From Symbiodinium natans (lineage: Eukaryota; Sar; Dinophyceae; Suessiales; Symbiodiniaceae): a stretch of 64,000 nucleotides of DNA. The translations under genes were made by a program, and so were the position numbers. Location of the stretch: positions 414,113 through 478,112 of the forward strand of contig CAJNDS010002232.1 in NCBI GenBank assembly GCA_905221605.1, written 5' to 3'. The notes under the pieces were generated by a model. It made no database searches. It worked only from the letters and a program-made list of their open reading frames with translations, and was not told where the DNA came from. Each line of letters begins with the position of its first letter. Positions within the stretch are counted from its first letter, which is position 1. Positions 20,001-25,825 of the stretch are shown one piece after another.

Positions 20001-22596
20001 GGGTTTAGGGTTTAGGGTTTAGGGTTTAGGGTTTAGGGTTTAGGGTTTAGGGTTTAGGGTTTAGGGTTTAGGGTTTAGGGTTTAGGGTTTAGCTGTACTT
20101 ACAACCCACCTATAAGCCCCCTTAAGTGCCCCGATATGGTTATAAGTACAGCATTAAGTACAGAAATAAGTACAGCTATGTTGGTTAGTAAGTACCATGA
20201 ACCTCCAAGAAGGAGAAGATGTCGGGTTTTGGGGCTTCAAGGTCTCAATCGGGTTTGCGTTTAGGGCTTAGGGTTTTCAATACGCTTCGGCGTTGCGGTT
20301 CAGGGTTCAGGGTTCAGGGTTCAGGGTTCAGGGTTCAGGGTTCAGGGTTCAGGGTTCAGGGTTCAGGGTTCAGGGTTCAGGGTTCAGGGTTCAGGGTTTA
20401 GGGGGTTTTCAGGGTTCAGGGTTAGGGTTAGGGTTTAGGGTTGGGTTTAGGTTTTAGGTTTTTTAGGGTTTAGGGTTTAGGGTTTAGGGTTTAGGGTTTA
20501 GGGTTTAGGGTTTAGGGTTTAGGGTCCGCCGACCCTGGCGGCGTGTTGGATGGGAAAAGGAGGTGAAAACCTCCCTCTTTCCCTCCTTACCCCCCAACGC
20601 GGGGGGGGGGGGTAGGGGGGGGTAGGGGGGAGCACATTGCTGCACACCGCGTAAACTCATGGACCATAGGCGTTTTCGCACAGGGCATAGGGGCTCTTTT
20701 GGAAAAACCGCTCTTTTGGGGCTCCCCAAACACCCCCCCCCCCCCGCCCCGCCCCACCCCCCCCCCCCCCTACCCCCCTTACCCCCCCCTTTGACGCGCC
20801 CCCACCCCCCCACCCCCCCCCCGCCCACCCCCCCCCCACCCCCCACCCCCCCCACCCCCCCCCCACCCCCCCCCCCCCAACCGCAAACAAAATCACCAAA
20901 CCCCAAACCTTAAACTTGTTCTCCTGCGGGGTCGGCGGCTTGAGCCGGAGGCTCTTAAATTTGGGGTTGACGGATGAAGGTGGCTGTGCAGTAACGCAGA
21001 TACCTCACGCCCACACCCCCACACTGCGACCCAAAACCCCTTGAATCGGCGCTTACACCATTTCAGCAGATCGACACCTTCAACCTTGCGCCATAGCGAA
21101 CGCCCTCAAACCCTGACAATCATAAAATCACAAGCCTGGAGCACACCCTACTGCAAACAACAGAAAGGTGTTAAACCCCGAATCATGAACAAACAACCTG
21201 GACTTTAAACCCCAAGACTTCAACGCCCAAACCCCAAGCCCCAGACTATAATAAGAGCCGGAAGCCCTATGGGCAGTTTCCTAACTTAGGGTCCCTTTGT
21301 GGGATCCCCTTTTTAAAGGGTGCCGGATAAAAAAGGGTACCCACAAAGGGACCCAAATTTAGAAAACTACTCCTATGCACAAACACCACAGACCCTGCGC
21401 CTCAGTGACCTTTAGGCCATCGCAGTGACGAATGGAGGCCTCACAGGTCCCCTAGGGGATGCTTCGGGTTTTATGGGTTTAGGGTTTGAGGTTTAGGGTT
21501 TAGGGTTAAGGGCTTGGTACAGCGTTGGTCAGCTGAACGCAGTAGTGTGCAGACCTGCCCACCCCAAGACCACCCCAAGACCACCCAATCGCAACTCACA
21601 GCGGGCCAAAACCAGAGCTACCCAAACCCAAGCCAGCCAATCCAAATTCGCATACCGAATATGTCCAAGCACACTTGATTCAAAGACGCTTGGGACATTT
21701 GGGACTTGTGACCTACTTGGGGACGCCTGGGCGCGCTTCGGACGTGCCTGCTTCTTGGTGACTCGGGATACTTGGGACGCTAGGAACCGCTTGGCTTGGG
21801 GCACTCTTTGCAAACTTAACCCTTTTCCCTGTGACATTGTGGGGCACTTGGGGATAGTTGGGACACAAGTGACGCTCCCATACTTGGTGCATCTGGGACC
21901 CTTGGGTCACGTGGCACACTTGTGGGACACTTGGGTTTAGGGTTTAGGGTTTAGGGTTTAGGGTTTAGGGTTTAGGGTTTAGGGTTTAGGGTTTAGGGTT
22001 TAGGGTTTAGGGTTTAGGGTTTAGGGTTTAGGGTTTAGGGTTTAGGGTTTAGGGTTTAGGGTTTAGGGTTTAGGGTAGGATACTTGCAGCTTCGGGCACT
22101 CTGAAAGCCCTGAGAAGCCGGCAAAAGGGGCCGAAGATTGTTTTGCCATTAACTTGAAACATGCGACCAGGGGCGAGGCAACTTTCCCTAAACCCTAAAC
22201 CCTAAACCCTAAACCCTAAACCCTAAACCCTAAAAGGGAGGGCAAAGACAAGTGCCGGTTATAGGGATTTGGGGTTTCGGGGGTTTAGGGTATGTGGTTT
22301 GGGGCTTGAGGGGTTTTTGGCTTCGGGAGTTGGGGTTGTAACATTGTCGGGGTTCGGCATTTTGGGGTGTTTAGGCTTGAGTGTTGTGTTTAGGCTTGTT
22401 GAGGCTGCGGGAGGGGGGGGGGGGGGGAAACCAAAGTTCCCCGAAACCCTAAACCCTAAAACCTAAACCCGAAGCCCTCGTGGTTTGGTGTTGGGAGTGG
22501 TTAGTTGTCTCCGGGCTCCCGGCCTCCAAAAGCACCCGGATGCTCAGAGGCAGCTGCCGCACACGAGGATCATTGAGCCGCTCCAAAGACAGGAAC
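1341..22596 (-). CDS. aconitase-family hydratase, spliced gene (partial, 12 exons identified)
   Basis: Twelve short GC-rich segments on the minus strand translate, in strict N-to-C order from right to left, into about 218 residues matching the N-terminal third of aconitase (AcnA/IRP1/AcnD branch), the Fe-S enzyme that isomerises citrate or dehydrates methylcitrate-type substrates. Landmarks in order: LPLSIRVLLE, PPRVLLHDLSGIP, VDLCAMRDAV, GGDPARVNP, VIDHSV, MERNAHRFQFLKW, PPGSGIVHQV, FPDACVGTDS then HTPMINGMGIFGYGCGG, VEAAMLGQP, EVVGLELTGQLAPGVT. Reading phase fits at all ten junctions between consecutive exons and no stop was seen, so the gene may be functional. Nearly all introns use GC-AG. 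Still missing are the N-terminus, about 14 residues between exons 1 and 2, and everything after exon 12, including the Cys ligands of the cluster; the gene continues beyond position 1. The HTP motif leans toward AcnD and the rest fits AcnA, so the subfamily is open. Confidence 0.85.
1406..1851 (+). repeat. TTTAGGG interstitial telomeric array (~60 units)
   Basis: About 446 bp of near-perfect TTTAGGG, the longest array in the window, with a few variant units (TTTATG, TTTAGTG, a TTTTTAGGG slip). It lies inside the intron between aconitase exons 11 and 12, with the CCCTAAA strand being the sense strand of the gene. Confidence 0.95.
1992..2068 (+). repeat. TTTAGGG array
   Basis: Eleven nearly perfect heptamers in the same intron, ending where unique sequence leading to the 18S fragment begins. 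Confidence 0.93.
2161..2252 (+). repeat. (CACATG)n microsatellite
   Basis: Hexamer ACATGC/CACATG repeated about 14 times with small variants; it directly abuts the 18S rRNA fragment on its 5' side. Confidence 0.9.
2255..2511 (+). pseudogene. partial 18S rRNA fragment
   Basis: About 257 bp matching the middle of eukaryotic small-subunit rRNA: the conserved strings TTTGTTGGTTTCTAGAGC, GGGGGCATTCGTATT, GTGAAATTCTTGGATTTGTT, GGACTACTGCGAAAGC, AACGAAAGTTAGGAGATCGA, AGACGATCAGATACCGTC and AACTATGCC follow one another in the right order. Many substitutions occur in normally invariant positions (for example TTCCTCATTGATGAAGAACG and CGTCCTAGTCTTCACC). Both ends are abrupt, at a microsatellite and at a CACACA run, so it is a displaced fragment and not a working rRNA gene. 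It sits antisense inside an intron of the aconitase gene. Confidence 0.85.
2580..2640 (+). repeat. 10-bp tandem repeat (TGCCAGAG-type)
   Basis: Six to seven copies of a TGCCAGAG/TGCCAGACTG unit just downstream of the 18S fragment. Confidence 0.8.
2743..2818 (-). repeat. CCCTAAA array
   Basis: Short telomeric run in the opposite orientation to the 1406-2068 arrays, still within the exon 11-12 intron. Confidence 0.9.
2846..2898 (-). CDS. aconitase exon 11
   Basis: 53 nt encoding LEVEAAMLGQPTAALIP (family GIEAEAVMLGQPxxMxLP). Acceptor AAGAG|GC lies some 15 nt from a telomeric array; donor CCT|GCCTCT. The phase joins exon 10 across the 11.76-kb intron without a shift. Confidence 0.9.
2918..3080 (+). 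repeat. TTTAGGG array, degenerating
   Basis: Telomeric units immediately upstream (in gene sense) of aconitase exon 11, ending the 11.76-kb intron. Confidence 0.9.
3150..4140. repeat. AT-rich palindromic satellite, ~76-80 bp unit
   Basis: Tandem units built from TTAAGGAATTTAAGGAATTT, GGGCTTAAATTCCTTAAATT and GGAAATAGGGCCGGTATTTC. Each unit carries an inverted repeat (AAGGAATTTAAGG against CCTTAAATTCCTT) and is nearly self-complementary. Composition is far more AT-rich than the flanks. The assembly has a 100-N gap inside it, as expected where such a repeat cannot be read through. Confidence 0.9.
3901..4000. other. assembly gap (100 N)
   Basis: Exactly 100 unknown bases inside the AT-rich satellite; the true length of the array is unknown. 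Confidence 1.
4141..4970. repeat. diverged AT-rich satellite
   Basis: Continuation of the TTTAAGGAATTTAAGG theme with poly-T stretches and GGGCCGGCCCAACAATTTTA blocks at 4350 and 4640. Units are longer and less regular than in the previous array. No coding potential was seen. Confidence 0.75.
4985..5760 (-). repeat. ~120-bp tandem repeat containing telomeric cores
   Basis: Units of about 118-120 bp combine AAGCTCCTAAGCTCCTCAAC, TACCCCCTAAACCCTAAACC and GCTCCTGAGGTCCTAAGCGC. At least four clear copies lie between 5110 and 5560. The unit appears to have grown from CCCTAAA by addition of CTCCTAAG-type variants. Confidence 0.8.
5840..6175 (+). repeat. degenerate ~65-bp repeats (CTTTCGTTTTTGA motif)
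   Basis: Five to six diverged copies of CTTTCGTTTTTGAGG followed by GGGCACACTAGGGTTTACAA. Nothing coding was recognised. Confidence 0.6.
6176..6470. other. AT-rich unique stretch, nothing recognised
   Basis: Low-GC sequence with no repeats, exons or RNA genes that I can support. Confidence 0.5.
6486..6640 (+). repeat. (CT)n microsatellite and pyrimidine tract
   Basis: About 40 CT dinucleotides followed by CCTTCCTTCC-type sequence; a one-strand pyrimidine tract of about 150 bp. Confidence 0.95.
6744..7438. repeat. 54-bp minisatellite with an internal hairpin
   Basis: About 13 copies of a 54-bp unit. Each contains the inverted repeat TGACACAT ... ATGTGTCA around a short TTCCGCAGAAT-type loop, separated by AGAGTTGTGTTAACACC, which is itself partly palindromic (GTGTTAACAC). 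Because 54 is divisible by 3 the array is open in several frames on both strands; these are not taken as genes. It lies in the 11.76-kb aconitase intron. Confidence 0.92.
7485..8210 (+). repeat. TATC-rich units with AAAGGGCTCCAACGCAGCCC blocks
   Basis: Four diverged copies of a ~200-bp unit: a TATCTATCTC microsatellite, an ATCTTATTTATC-like bridge, the block AAAGGGCTCCAACGCAGCCC (7585, 7660, 7868, 8090) and a C-rich CCTACCCC tract. Confidence 0.75.
8270..12860. repeat. ~0.82-kb tandem repeat array (5-6 copies)
   Basis: Three landmarks recur in the same order. Landmark A is GCAGCGCAGGACCATGTCCA (9217, 10151, 10845, 11331, 12146). Landmark B is CGAGCATCGCTCACTCCTTT (9596, 10494, 11702, 12527). 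Landmark C is GGAGAATGAAGGGAATGAT (about 8970, 9800, 10640, 11110, 11910, 12725). The spacing is about 810-845 bp, with one shortened unit of about 460 bp near 10.6-11.1 kb. Each unit has a purine-rich half and a pyrimidine-rich half, which makes long spurious reading frames. No protein family was recognised. Confidence 0.88.
9905..10112 (+). repeat. CCTGGAGTGCCCAACCCCAG minisatellite, copy 1
   Basis: Seven or so degenerate copies of CCTGGAGTGCCCAACCCCAG preceded by a TTAGATCTTAA block. The same block plus repeat occurs at 16271-16460, so this is a dispersed element that inserted into one unit of the 0.82-kb array. Confidence 0.7.
13131..13580 (+). repeat. cluster of three TTTAGGG arrays
   Basis: Arrays at 13131-13223, 13304-13367 and 13453-13580 separated by 70-90 bp of unique sequence. 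One separator (13386-13440) begins with a splice-acceptor-like TTCGTCTGCAG and is open on the plus strand, but no family was recognised. Confidence 0.93.
14044..14102 (+). repeat. (CT)n microsatellite
   Basis: About 25 CT units between two telomeric runs. Confidence 0.92.
14298..14425 (-). repeat. CCCTAAA array
   Basis: About 18 heptamers grading from CCCCAAA through CCCTAAA to CCCTAAG, inside the long aconitase intron. Confidence 0.92.
14656..14706 (-). CDS. aconitase exon 10
   Basis: 51 nt encoding HTPMINGMGIFGYGCGG (family HTTMIDGLGILGWGVGG). Acceptor GCAGAG|GCC, donor GGAG|GCCCAA. The following intron is about 11.76 kb and holds almost all of the satellite DNA of the left third of the window. 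Confidence 0.92.
15041..15252 (+). repeat. TTTAGGG array inside aconitase intron 9
   Basis: About 29 heptamers. The intron between exons 9 and 10 is 817 bp (14707-15523) and also holds CCCTAAA runs at 14811-14940 and 15455-15500, so both orientations coexist in one intron. Confidence 0.93.
15524..15578 (-). CDS. aconitase exon 9
   Basis: 55 nt encoding VALVQDGTVFPDACVGTDS, the last codon being split with exon 10. The family motif is DGxxxPDxxVGTDSHT, whose Asp and Ser/His residues line the active site. Acceptor CGTAG|GTG, donor GACA|GCCGGA. Confidence 0.92.
15755..15914. mobile_element. inverted-repeat element, family 1 (diverged copy)
   Basis: The left arm resembles CTTGGAGGTTCATGGGTAC followed by TGATAAGT. 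The right arm has CCCCTAC ... GATGAACCTCCAA. It lies inside the intron between aconitase exons 8 and 9. No transposase is encoded. Confidence 0.6.
16061..16112 (-). CDS. aconitase exon 8
   Basis: 52 nt encoding PPGSGIVHQVHCERLAE (family PPGSGIIHQVNLEYL). The acceptor AG is the end of a telomeric run (CCCTAAACCCTAG|GCC). The donor is read as GAG|GCGGAC; TTG|GCCGAG is an alternative that drops two residues. A copy of the recurrent CTTGGAGGTTCATGG element starts 13 nt into the intron. Confidence 0.9.
16271..16500 (+). repeat. CCTGGAGTGCC minisatellite, copy 2
   Basis: Same TAGATCTTAA block and CCCTGGAGTGCC/CAGAG units as at 9905-10112, more diverged. Confidence 0.65.
16574..16679. mobile_element. 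inverted-repeat element, family 2 (complete palindrome)
   Basis: 106 bp. The left arm begins CTGGCTGGTTCTTAGTAGGG and the right arm ends CCCTACAAGAACCAGCCAG. The arms stay complementary through GGAATGAGGTACC to an AATCCCTTAAAGGGATT centre. It is a MITE-like, non-coding element in intron 7-8 of the aconitase gene. Related ends occur exactly at splice borders at 34254 and 51165. Confidence 0.85.
16680..17150. other. unique GC-balanced segment, unidentified
   Basis: About 470 bp of non-repetitive sequence in aconitase intron 7-8. The plus strand is open from 16735 to 17109 (Cys-rich stretch LCGCPACMWR) and the minus strand is also open. I recognise no family; it may be a piece of a mobile element or a nested gene. 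Confidence 0.35.
17898..18005 (-). repeat. CCCTAAA array
   Basis: Fifteen near-perfect heptamers, ending about 38 nt downstream (in gene sense) of the exon 7 donor. Confidence 0.94.
18043..18129 (-). CDS. aconitase exon 7
   Basis: 87 nt encoding NMEIEMERNAHRFQFLKW followed by AQQSFQNFNLV; the family has KNxxLEFERNxERFEFLKW. The acceptor has a pyrimidine-rich tract ending CTGCAG|G. The donor is CTCGT|GCCGCA. The intron before it (181 bp) consists mostly of TTTAGGG repeats. Confidence 0.92.
18178..18303 (+). repeat. TTTAGGG array filling aconitase intron 6
   Basis: About 125 of the 181 bp of the intron 18130-18310 are telomeric repeat. On the sense strand the intron reads GTAGCCTCTAAACCC at its start and TTCTGCAG at its end. 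Confidence 0.94.
18311..18366 (-). CDS. aconitase exon 6
   Basis: 56 nt encoding VIDHSVSADVAGRPDALR plus two bases; VIDHSV is an aconitase signature. The acceptor is CTGAG|GTG. The donor GGAG|GTAGCC is one of only two GT donors in the gene. Confidence 0.9.
18422..18530 (+). repeat. TTTAGGG array in aconitase intron 5
   Basis: Degenerate telomeric repeat occupying half of the 218-bp intron 18367-18584. Confidence 0.92.
18585..18628 (-). CDS. aconitase exon 5
   Basis: 44 nt encoding GGDPARVNPLRRVDL (family block GGDPxKINPxxPVDL). Acceptor GCAAG|GT, donor CTC|GCCACT. The phase matches both neighbours. Confidence 0.88.
18661..18970. repeat. head-to-head CCCTAAA and TTTAGGG arrays in aconitase intron 4
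   Basis: CCCTAAA/CCCTAAG units (18661-18786) followed by TTTAGGG/GCTTAGG units (18870-18970) inside the 390-bp intron 18629-19018. Opposed arrays can fold back on each other. Confidence 0.9.
19019..19058 (-). CDS. aconitase exon 4
   Basis: 40 nt encoding VLVDLCAMRDAVQ plus one base; the family block is VVDLAAMRDAV. The acceptor is CCAAG|GTG and the donor CAAG|GCCGAG. The split codon is completed correctly by exon 5. Confidence 0.87.
19680..19736 (-). CDS. aconitase exon 3
   Basis: 57 nt, 19 whole codons, encoding AEFAWIPPRVLLHDLSGIP. This aligns with the xxPFxPARVxLQDFTGVP block of aconitases. The acceptor is AACAG|GCC and the donor CCG|GCCACT. Confidence 0.85.
19781..19847 (-). repeat. CCCTAAA array in aconitase intron 2
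   Basis: Nine heptamers in a 145-bp intron (19737-19881). Confidence 0.93.
19882..19920 (-). CDS. aconitase exon 2 (short)
   Basis: 39 nt encoding HVDSLLGFRDTA with acceptor GAAAG|GCC and donor GCG|GGTAAGG or GCGG|GTAAGG; either choice gives the same protein. It fits the VExLLxW-type segment before the PARV block. This is the least certain member because the segment is poorly conserved in the family. An inverted-repeat element end lies just upstream of the acceptor. Confidence 0.55.
19953..20091 (+). repeat. TTTAGGG array
   Basis: About 20 perfect heptamers 30 bp beyond aconitase exon 2, within the gap between exons 1 and 2. Confidence 0.95.
20098..20212. mobile_element. inverted-repeat element, family 1 (rearranged copy)
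   Basis: Several ATAAGTAC/GTACTTA units and a right arm ending TACCATGAACCTCCAAG, the complement of the family-1 arm. Confidence 0.6.
20298..20402 (+). repeat. (TTCAGGG)n variant telomeric array
   Basis: Fourteen to fifteen consecutive units of the single-base variant TTCAGGG with no TTTAGGG unit among them. Confidence 0.95.
20466..20524 (+). repeat. TTTAGGG array
   Basis: Eight perfect heptamers. Confidence 0.93.
20735..20880 (-). repeat. poly-C tract (~145 bp, >85% C)
   Basis: Runs of C broken by single A, G or T; the complementary G-rich strand could form G-quadruplexes. A smaller G-run lies at 20600-20630. Overlapping long open frames are composition artefacts. Confidence 0.9.
20915..21260. 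other. unique sequence, nothing recognised
   Basis: Mixed composition with scattered degenerate CCCTAAA. The undetected aconitase exon (AIRNCD-type segment) should lie between 19920 and 22524, but I could not place it with confidence. Confidence 0.4.
21268..21370. mobile_element. inverted-repeat element, family 3
   Basis: Left arm AGTTTCCTAACTTAGGGTCC continuing CTTTGTGGG. Right arm CCCACAAAGGGACCC then AAATTTAGAAAACTAC. The centre is CTTTTTAAAGGG. About 103 bp, non-coding. Confidence 0.75.
21936..22076 (+). repeat. TTTAGGG array
   Basis: Twenty perfect heptamers following a stretch (21600-21930) of irregular CACTTGGGAC-type repeats. Confidence 0.95.
22524..22596 (-). CDS. aconitase exon 1 of those identified
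   Basis: 73 nt encoding FLSLERLNDP...RQLPLSIRVLLE, the conserved early block LPxSIRVLLE of aconitases. The acceptor is AAGAG|G, 12 nt after a CCCTAAA array (22603 onward on the other strand). The donor reads GAG|GCCGGG (GC type). The next residues of the family (AIRNCD-type) are not in the following exon, so a small exon between here and 19920 is unfound. A 21-nt open segment at about 22803-22823 with AG and GT borders could precede this exon, but that is weak. Confidence 0.75.
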
Positions 22597-22602
22597 CTCT
22601 TG

Positions 22603-22760
22603 GGGGTTTAGGGTTTAGGGTTTAGGGTTTAGGGTTTAGGGTTTAGGGTTTAGGGTTTAGGGTTTAGGGTTTAGGGTTTAGGGTTTAGGGTTAGGGTTTA
22701 GGGTTTAGGGCTTAGGGTTTAGGGTTTGGGGTTTAGGGTTTAGGGTTTGGGGTTTAGGGT
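22603..22760 (+). repeat. TTTAGGG array directly upstream of aconitase exon 1
   Basis: About 22 units. On the gene's sense strand the last CCCTAAA ends 12 nt before the acceptor AG of the exon at 22596. Confidence 0.94.
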
Positions 22761-22978
22761 TTGGGGGGTTTGGGGATTTACCGTACCTAACGGCTCTGAC
22801 AGGCTTGCTGGGCTTTAGGGTTAGGGTGTAAGGGATGAGGGTTCCTACATCTGGGCAGAGAAGATGTAAGGCCCTTGGTGCCTAAACCCTAAGCCCTAAA
22901 CCCTAAACCCTAAACCCTAAACCCTAAACCCTCCTATCAACCCAATGAGCCTTCTCAGCACTTGCCCTGCGAGCCCTG

Positions 22979-24330
22979 CCCTACAAAACCTCAAGCCCTA
23001 TTATGCCAACGTAGACCCCAAACAGTGAGAGACCACGCGGAAACGCCAGAGCTTTCCAAGGGTCCTCCAAACATACGCGAAGAGCACTCCAAGCTCTGAG
23101 CCAGAGAACATTCCATTGGCACTTGAAAAACATCCCTCAAAAGAACTCCAAGAATTCCAGACGCCCTCCGTGTACTGTGCTGCAAAAGTCGGCGTTCGAG
23201 CCACTGGACCTCCGGACATCCTCCGCGTACTACCTTTGGACCAGAGAAGGCGACTTGCGAGCCACTGGACCTCCGGGCGTCCTCGGCCGACTACGTTTGC
23301 ACTGCAATCGTCGACTTTCGAGCCACCAGAGCTCCGCATGTCGTCCAAAGTCACCAAAAGCGAGGACAGTTTCTTCACATTTGACGTCCAATAGCAACGA
23401 CCGTTAATTGCAAGGATGGCGACGTCGATGCGCACGGTAGGCGGGACGTCCCGACATGCAAAGCCACCCAAAAGCGACGACAGTTTCGGATTGTGGTGAA
23501 ACCCGACATCCGAGAACGACGGCAGTTTCGCATTTCGCGAATCCCGACGTCCGTAAACAACCACATGTTTCGCAATTGGCGAACCCCGACGACCATAAGC
23601 GACGACAATTTCACCTTTCGCGAGACCCGACGTCAAAAAGCGACATCGATACGCACAGCGCCTAGGTGACAGTGCAACTTGCAACTCCGCGAATTGCAAA
23701 TCCTCTTCGGCTGAACCCATCCAGGCCCAACGGCCCAAAACGAGGATTCCATCCATGCAAGCCACGAAAACATCACGGGACCTCGGCGGAGAGCACGATT
23801 TCCACATCAGGGCCCAGGCCAGAGCGCGATTCGACGCAATCCACAGAGCCAGAAGAATGTAGTTTGTGATGTTCCGAGGCCCCGAGAAGTCGGGAATGGC
23901 ACCCGGGCTGTGGCAAAAACACGATTTCCCATCCAAAATGCGACCGCTCAAGGAAAAGCGTCCGGTTTTCACGGGGCTTTTCGCAGGCGTTTCGCACGCG
24001 CGTCGTGCGCACGCAAACCAATCGTTGGCCCTACACCCGAAAACAGGGTACACACCTCCGAAAACCCTGAAGAACCTTACGGCAAGGAGCTTGTGTCCTG
24101 AAGGCAGCGCAGACCAGCAGCGCTCGGCCACACGGCGCATGGGCACGGAGCAAACAGATTCCAAGGACTACTTCGCGCTCACGAGCACGGGGCTTATGAG
24201 GCGTACAGGGCTTCTAGGGTCGGGGGGGGGGTTGAAGACATATAGGGCTTCTAGGGTTTTACGTCTTTCAGGGGTTCAGGGGCTATAAGGTTTCGGGTTC
24301 GGGGCTCAGGGCTTTGAGGACTCAGGGGGG
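22979..24330. repeat. GC-rich region with degenerate ~60-bp and ~54-bp tandem repeats
   Basis: From 23191 three units of about 60 bp share GCGACTTGCGAGCCACTGGA-like sequence. From 23460 to 23660 about four units share AGCGACGACAGTTTCGC and GAACCCCGACGTCC. A 387-codon minus-strand frame crosses the region, but its amino-acid composition and repeat origin make a real protein unlikely, and I recognise no domain. Confidence 0.6.
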
Positions 24331-24544
24331 TTCAGGGCCAGCTTGCTGCAGCTTCGCGCAACTCAGGAGCGCTGCAGTTATCCGAAACCCCTGAAGCCCT
24401 GAAACCCCGACACCCCAAAATTCCTAAAAGGTCGAAAAGTCTAAAACTAAGAACCCTACAAACCCGAAAAAATACCCGAAGAACCCAAACCCTAAAAAAC
24501 CCTTTAAGAACAAACAAAAACCTAAGAACCCAAACTCTTCGACT

Positions 24545-24591
24545 CAAGTCGCGACCACCACCTGCCCAACGCGCACCGGCTTGGTACTCCG
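24545..24591 (-). CDS. isolated exon candidate (RSTKPVRVGQVVVAT)
   Basis: Open segment with acceptor-like ACAAG|CGG just after a telomere-like CCCTAC. The peptide resembles the KRRxTRxVxVGxVxxG N-terminal motif of IspG (HMBPP synthase), but the match is short and no neighbouring exon was found. Treat it as a hint only. Confidence 0.25.
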
Positions 24592-25308
24592 CTTGTAGGG
24601 TTTTTGGGGTCCTAAATTTGGGGTTTAGGGTTTAGGGTTTAGGGTTTAGGGTTCAGGGATTAGGGTGTAGGGTATAGGGTTTAGGGTCATTAAGAATTCG
24701 AAAAGGATTCTCGGGCCGATGATCGTATGTTTGTAAAGAGACCATGGGCGAAGACCATTGGCAATTATTCCCCCAGCACTCGGCCTCTGATCTTGCAACA
24801 TTGCGAACATCTGCCGGCACCCCTATGTACCTCTAGTCTGGTGCCCCCCTACACCATCCCTACACTCATACCACCCCTCCCGCCTAGCTTCCCCCTTTTC
24901 ATAGGCTCAACTAGGCTTAATTCTCCCCTAAATTGCCTTAATTATGGGGAAACCCTTAGGAGGGCAGTATAGAGGAGGGGGAGCCAGGGAACCCATGATC
25001 AAAACCACAAGCCCTTGTGACGCCTGAAGAGACGGAGCGGCTGTGGGGAGGGAGCAGCTGCCCAGCGAGCTCTGCCGTAGGACCTTCTTGGGGTGGGTTT
25101 GGGGTTTAAAAGGGTTTAAGGGTTTAAGGATTTGAGGGTTTCAGGGTTTAAGGGTTTGAGAGCTTAAGGGCAACCTAAGGGTTAAGGGTTCAGGGGGTTT
25201 AGGGTTTAAGGGTTCGGCACGTTTATGGGCTTGCGGGTGTTCTCAAGCCCTGGCGAGCACCTTCGGGTTCAGGACTGAGGATTCACGACTTGCATTTCAG
25301 TGCTCTTA

Positions 25309-25399
25309 CTTGGAGGTTCATGGGTACTTATAAGTAGGGCCCTGAATGAGGTGTTAGCCATAGTTGCCCTACTTATAACCCTTCAGGGCCTTGGGTGTA
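25309..25399. mobile_element. inverted-repeat element, family 1 (best copy)
   Basis: Starts ACTTGGAGGTTCATGGGTAC then TTATAAGTAGGGCCCTGAA. The inverted half reads GCCCTACTTATAACCCTTCA. Non-coding. Confidence 0.8.
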
Positions 25400-25817
25400 G
25401 GGGCATTTGACCGGAGTGCACACTAGTTACCTACAAGGGGGTTTAGGGTTTAGGGTGTAGAGTTTCGGGTTTAGGGTACATTTAGGCTTTAGGGTGTCTT
25501 GTCAGGGCTCACATGCAGCCCGTAAACCCCGGAGCCTGCGACCTTTTTAAACCCTAAGCCTGTGGCAATAAACATGTGGTCACTTCTCTAACATATGGCC
25601 CCCTTTTGAGGTCCTTGCAAGGCGGCCCCTCTCACTAAGGGCACCCAAAGTCTTTTTGGACCGTCATGTTGAGACATGACCCATGTGCTTCACGCATGCC
25701 TTGGGTTCGAGATAGACTTGGGGTTGTTCCGCCCTTGTACTAACCGCCCTTAATAGGGATCAGAGTGCCGCCCGCCCCCCCTATTATCATCCCCAAGGTT
25801 TGTTGCAAAAAGGCAAT

Positions 25818-25825
25818 TAAAAAAA

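Noticed and set aside
20505-20913. Gly-rich and Pro-rich ORFs
   Set aside because: Pure by-products of the poly-C/poly-G tract.
22088-22112. Candidate for the missing aconitase exon (SARSCK after CTTTCAG)
   Set aside because: It lacks one residue against the conserved SAIRNCD-type block and has no convincing donor.
23001-24164. 387-codon minus-strand ORF as a gene
   Set aside because: It overlaps degenerate ~60-bp tandem repeats, its composition is atypical and no domain is visible; kept only as a repeat region.
25700-25730. tRNA-like T-loop (GGTTCGAGA)
   Set aside because: No acceptor, D or anticodon stems can be formed around it.
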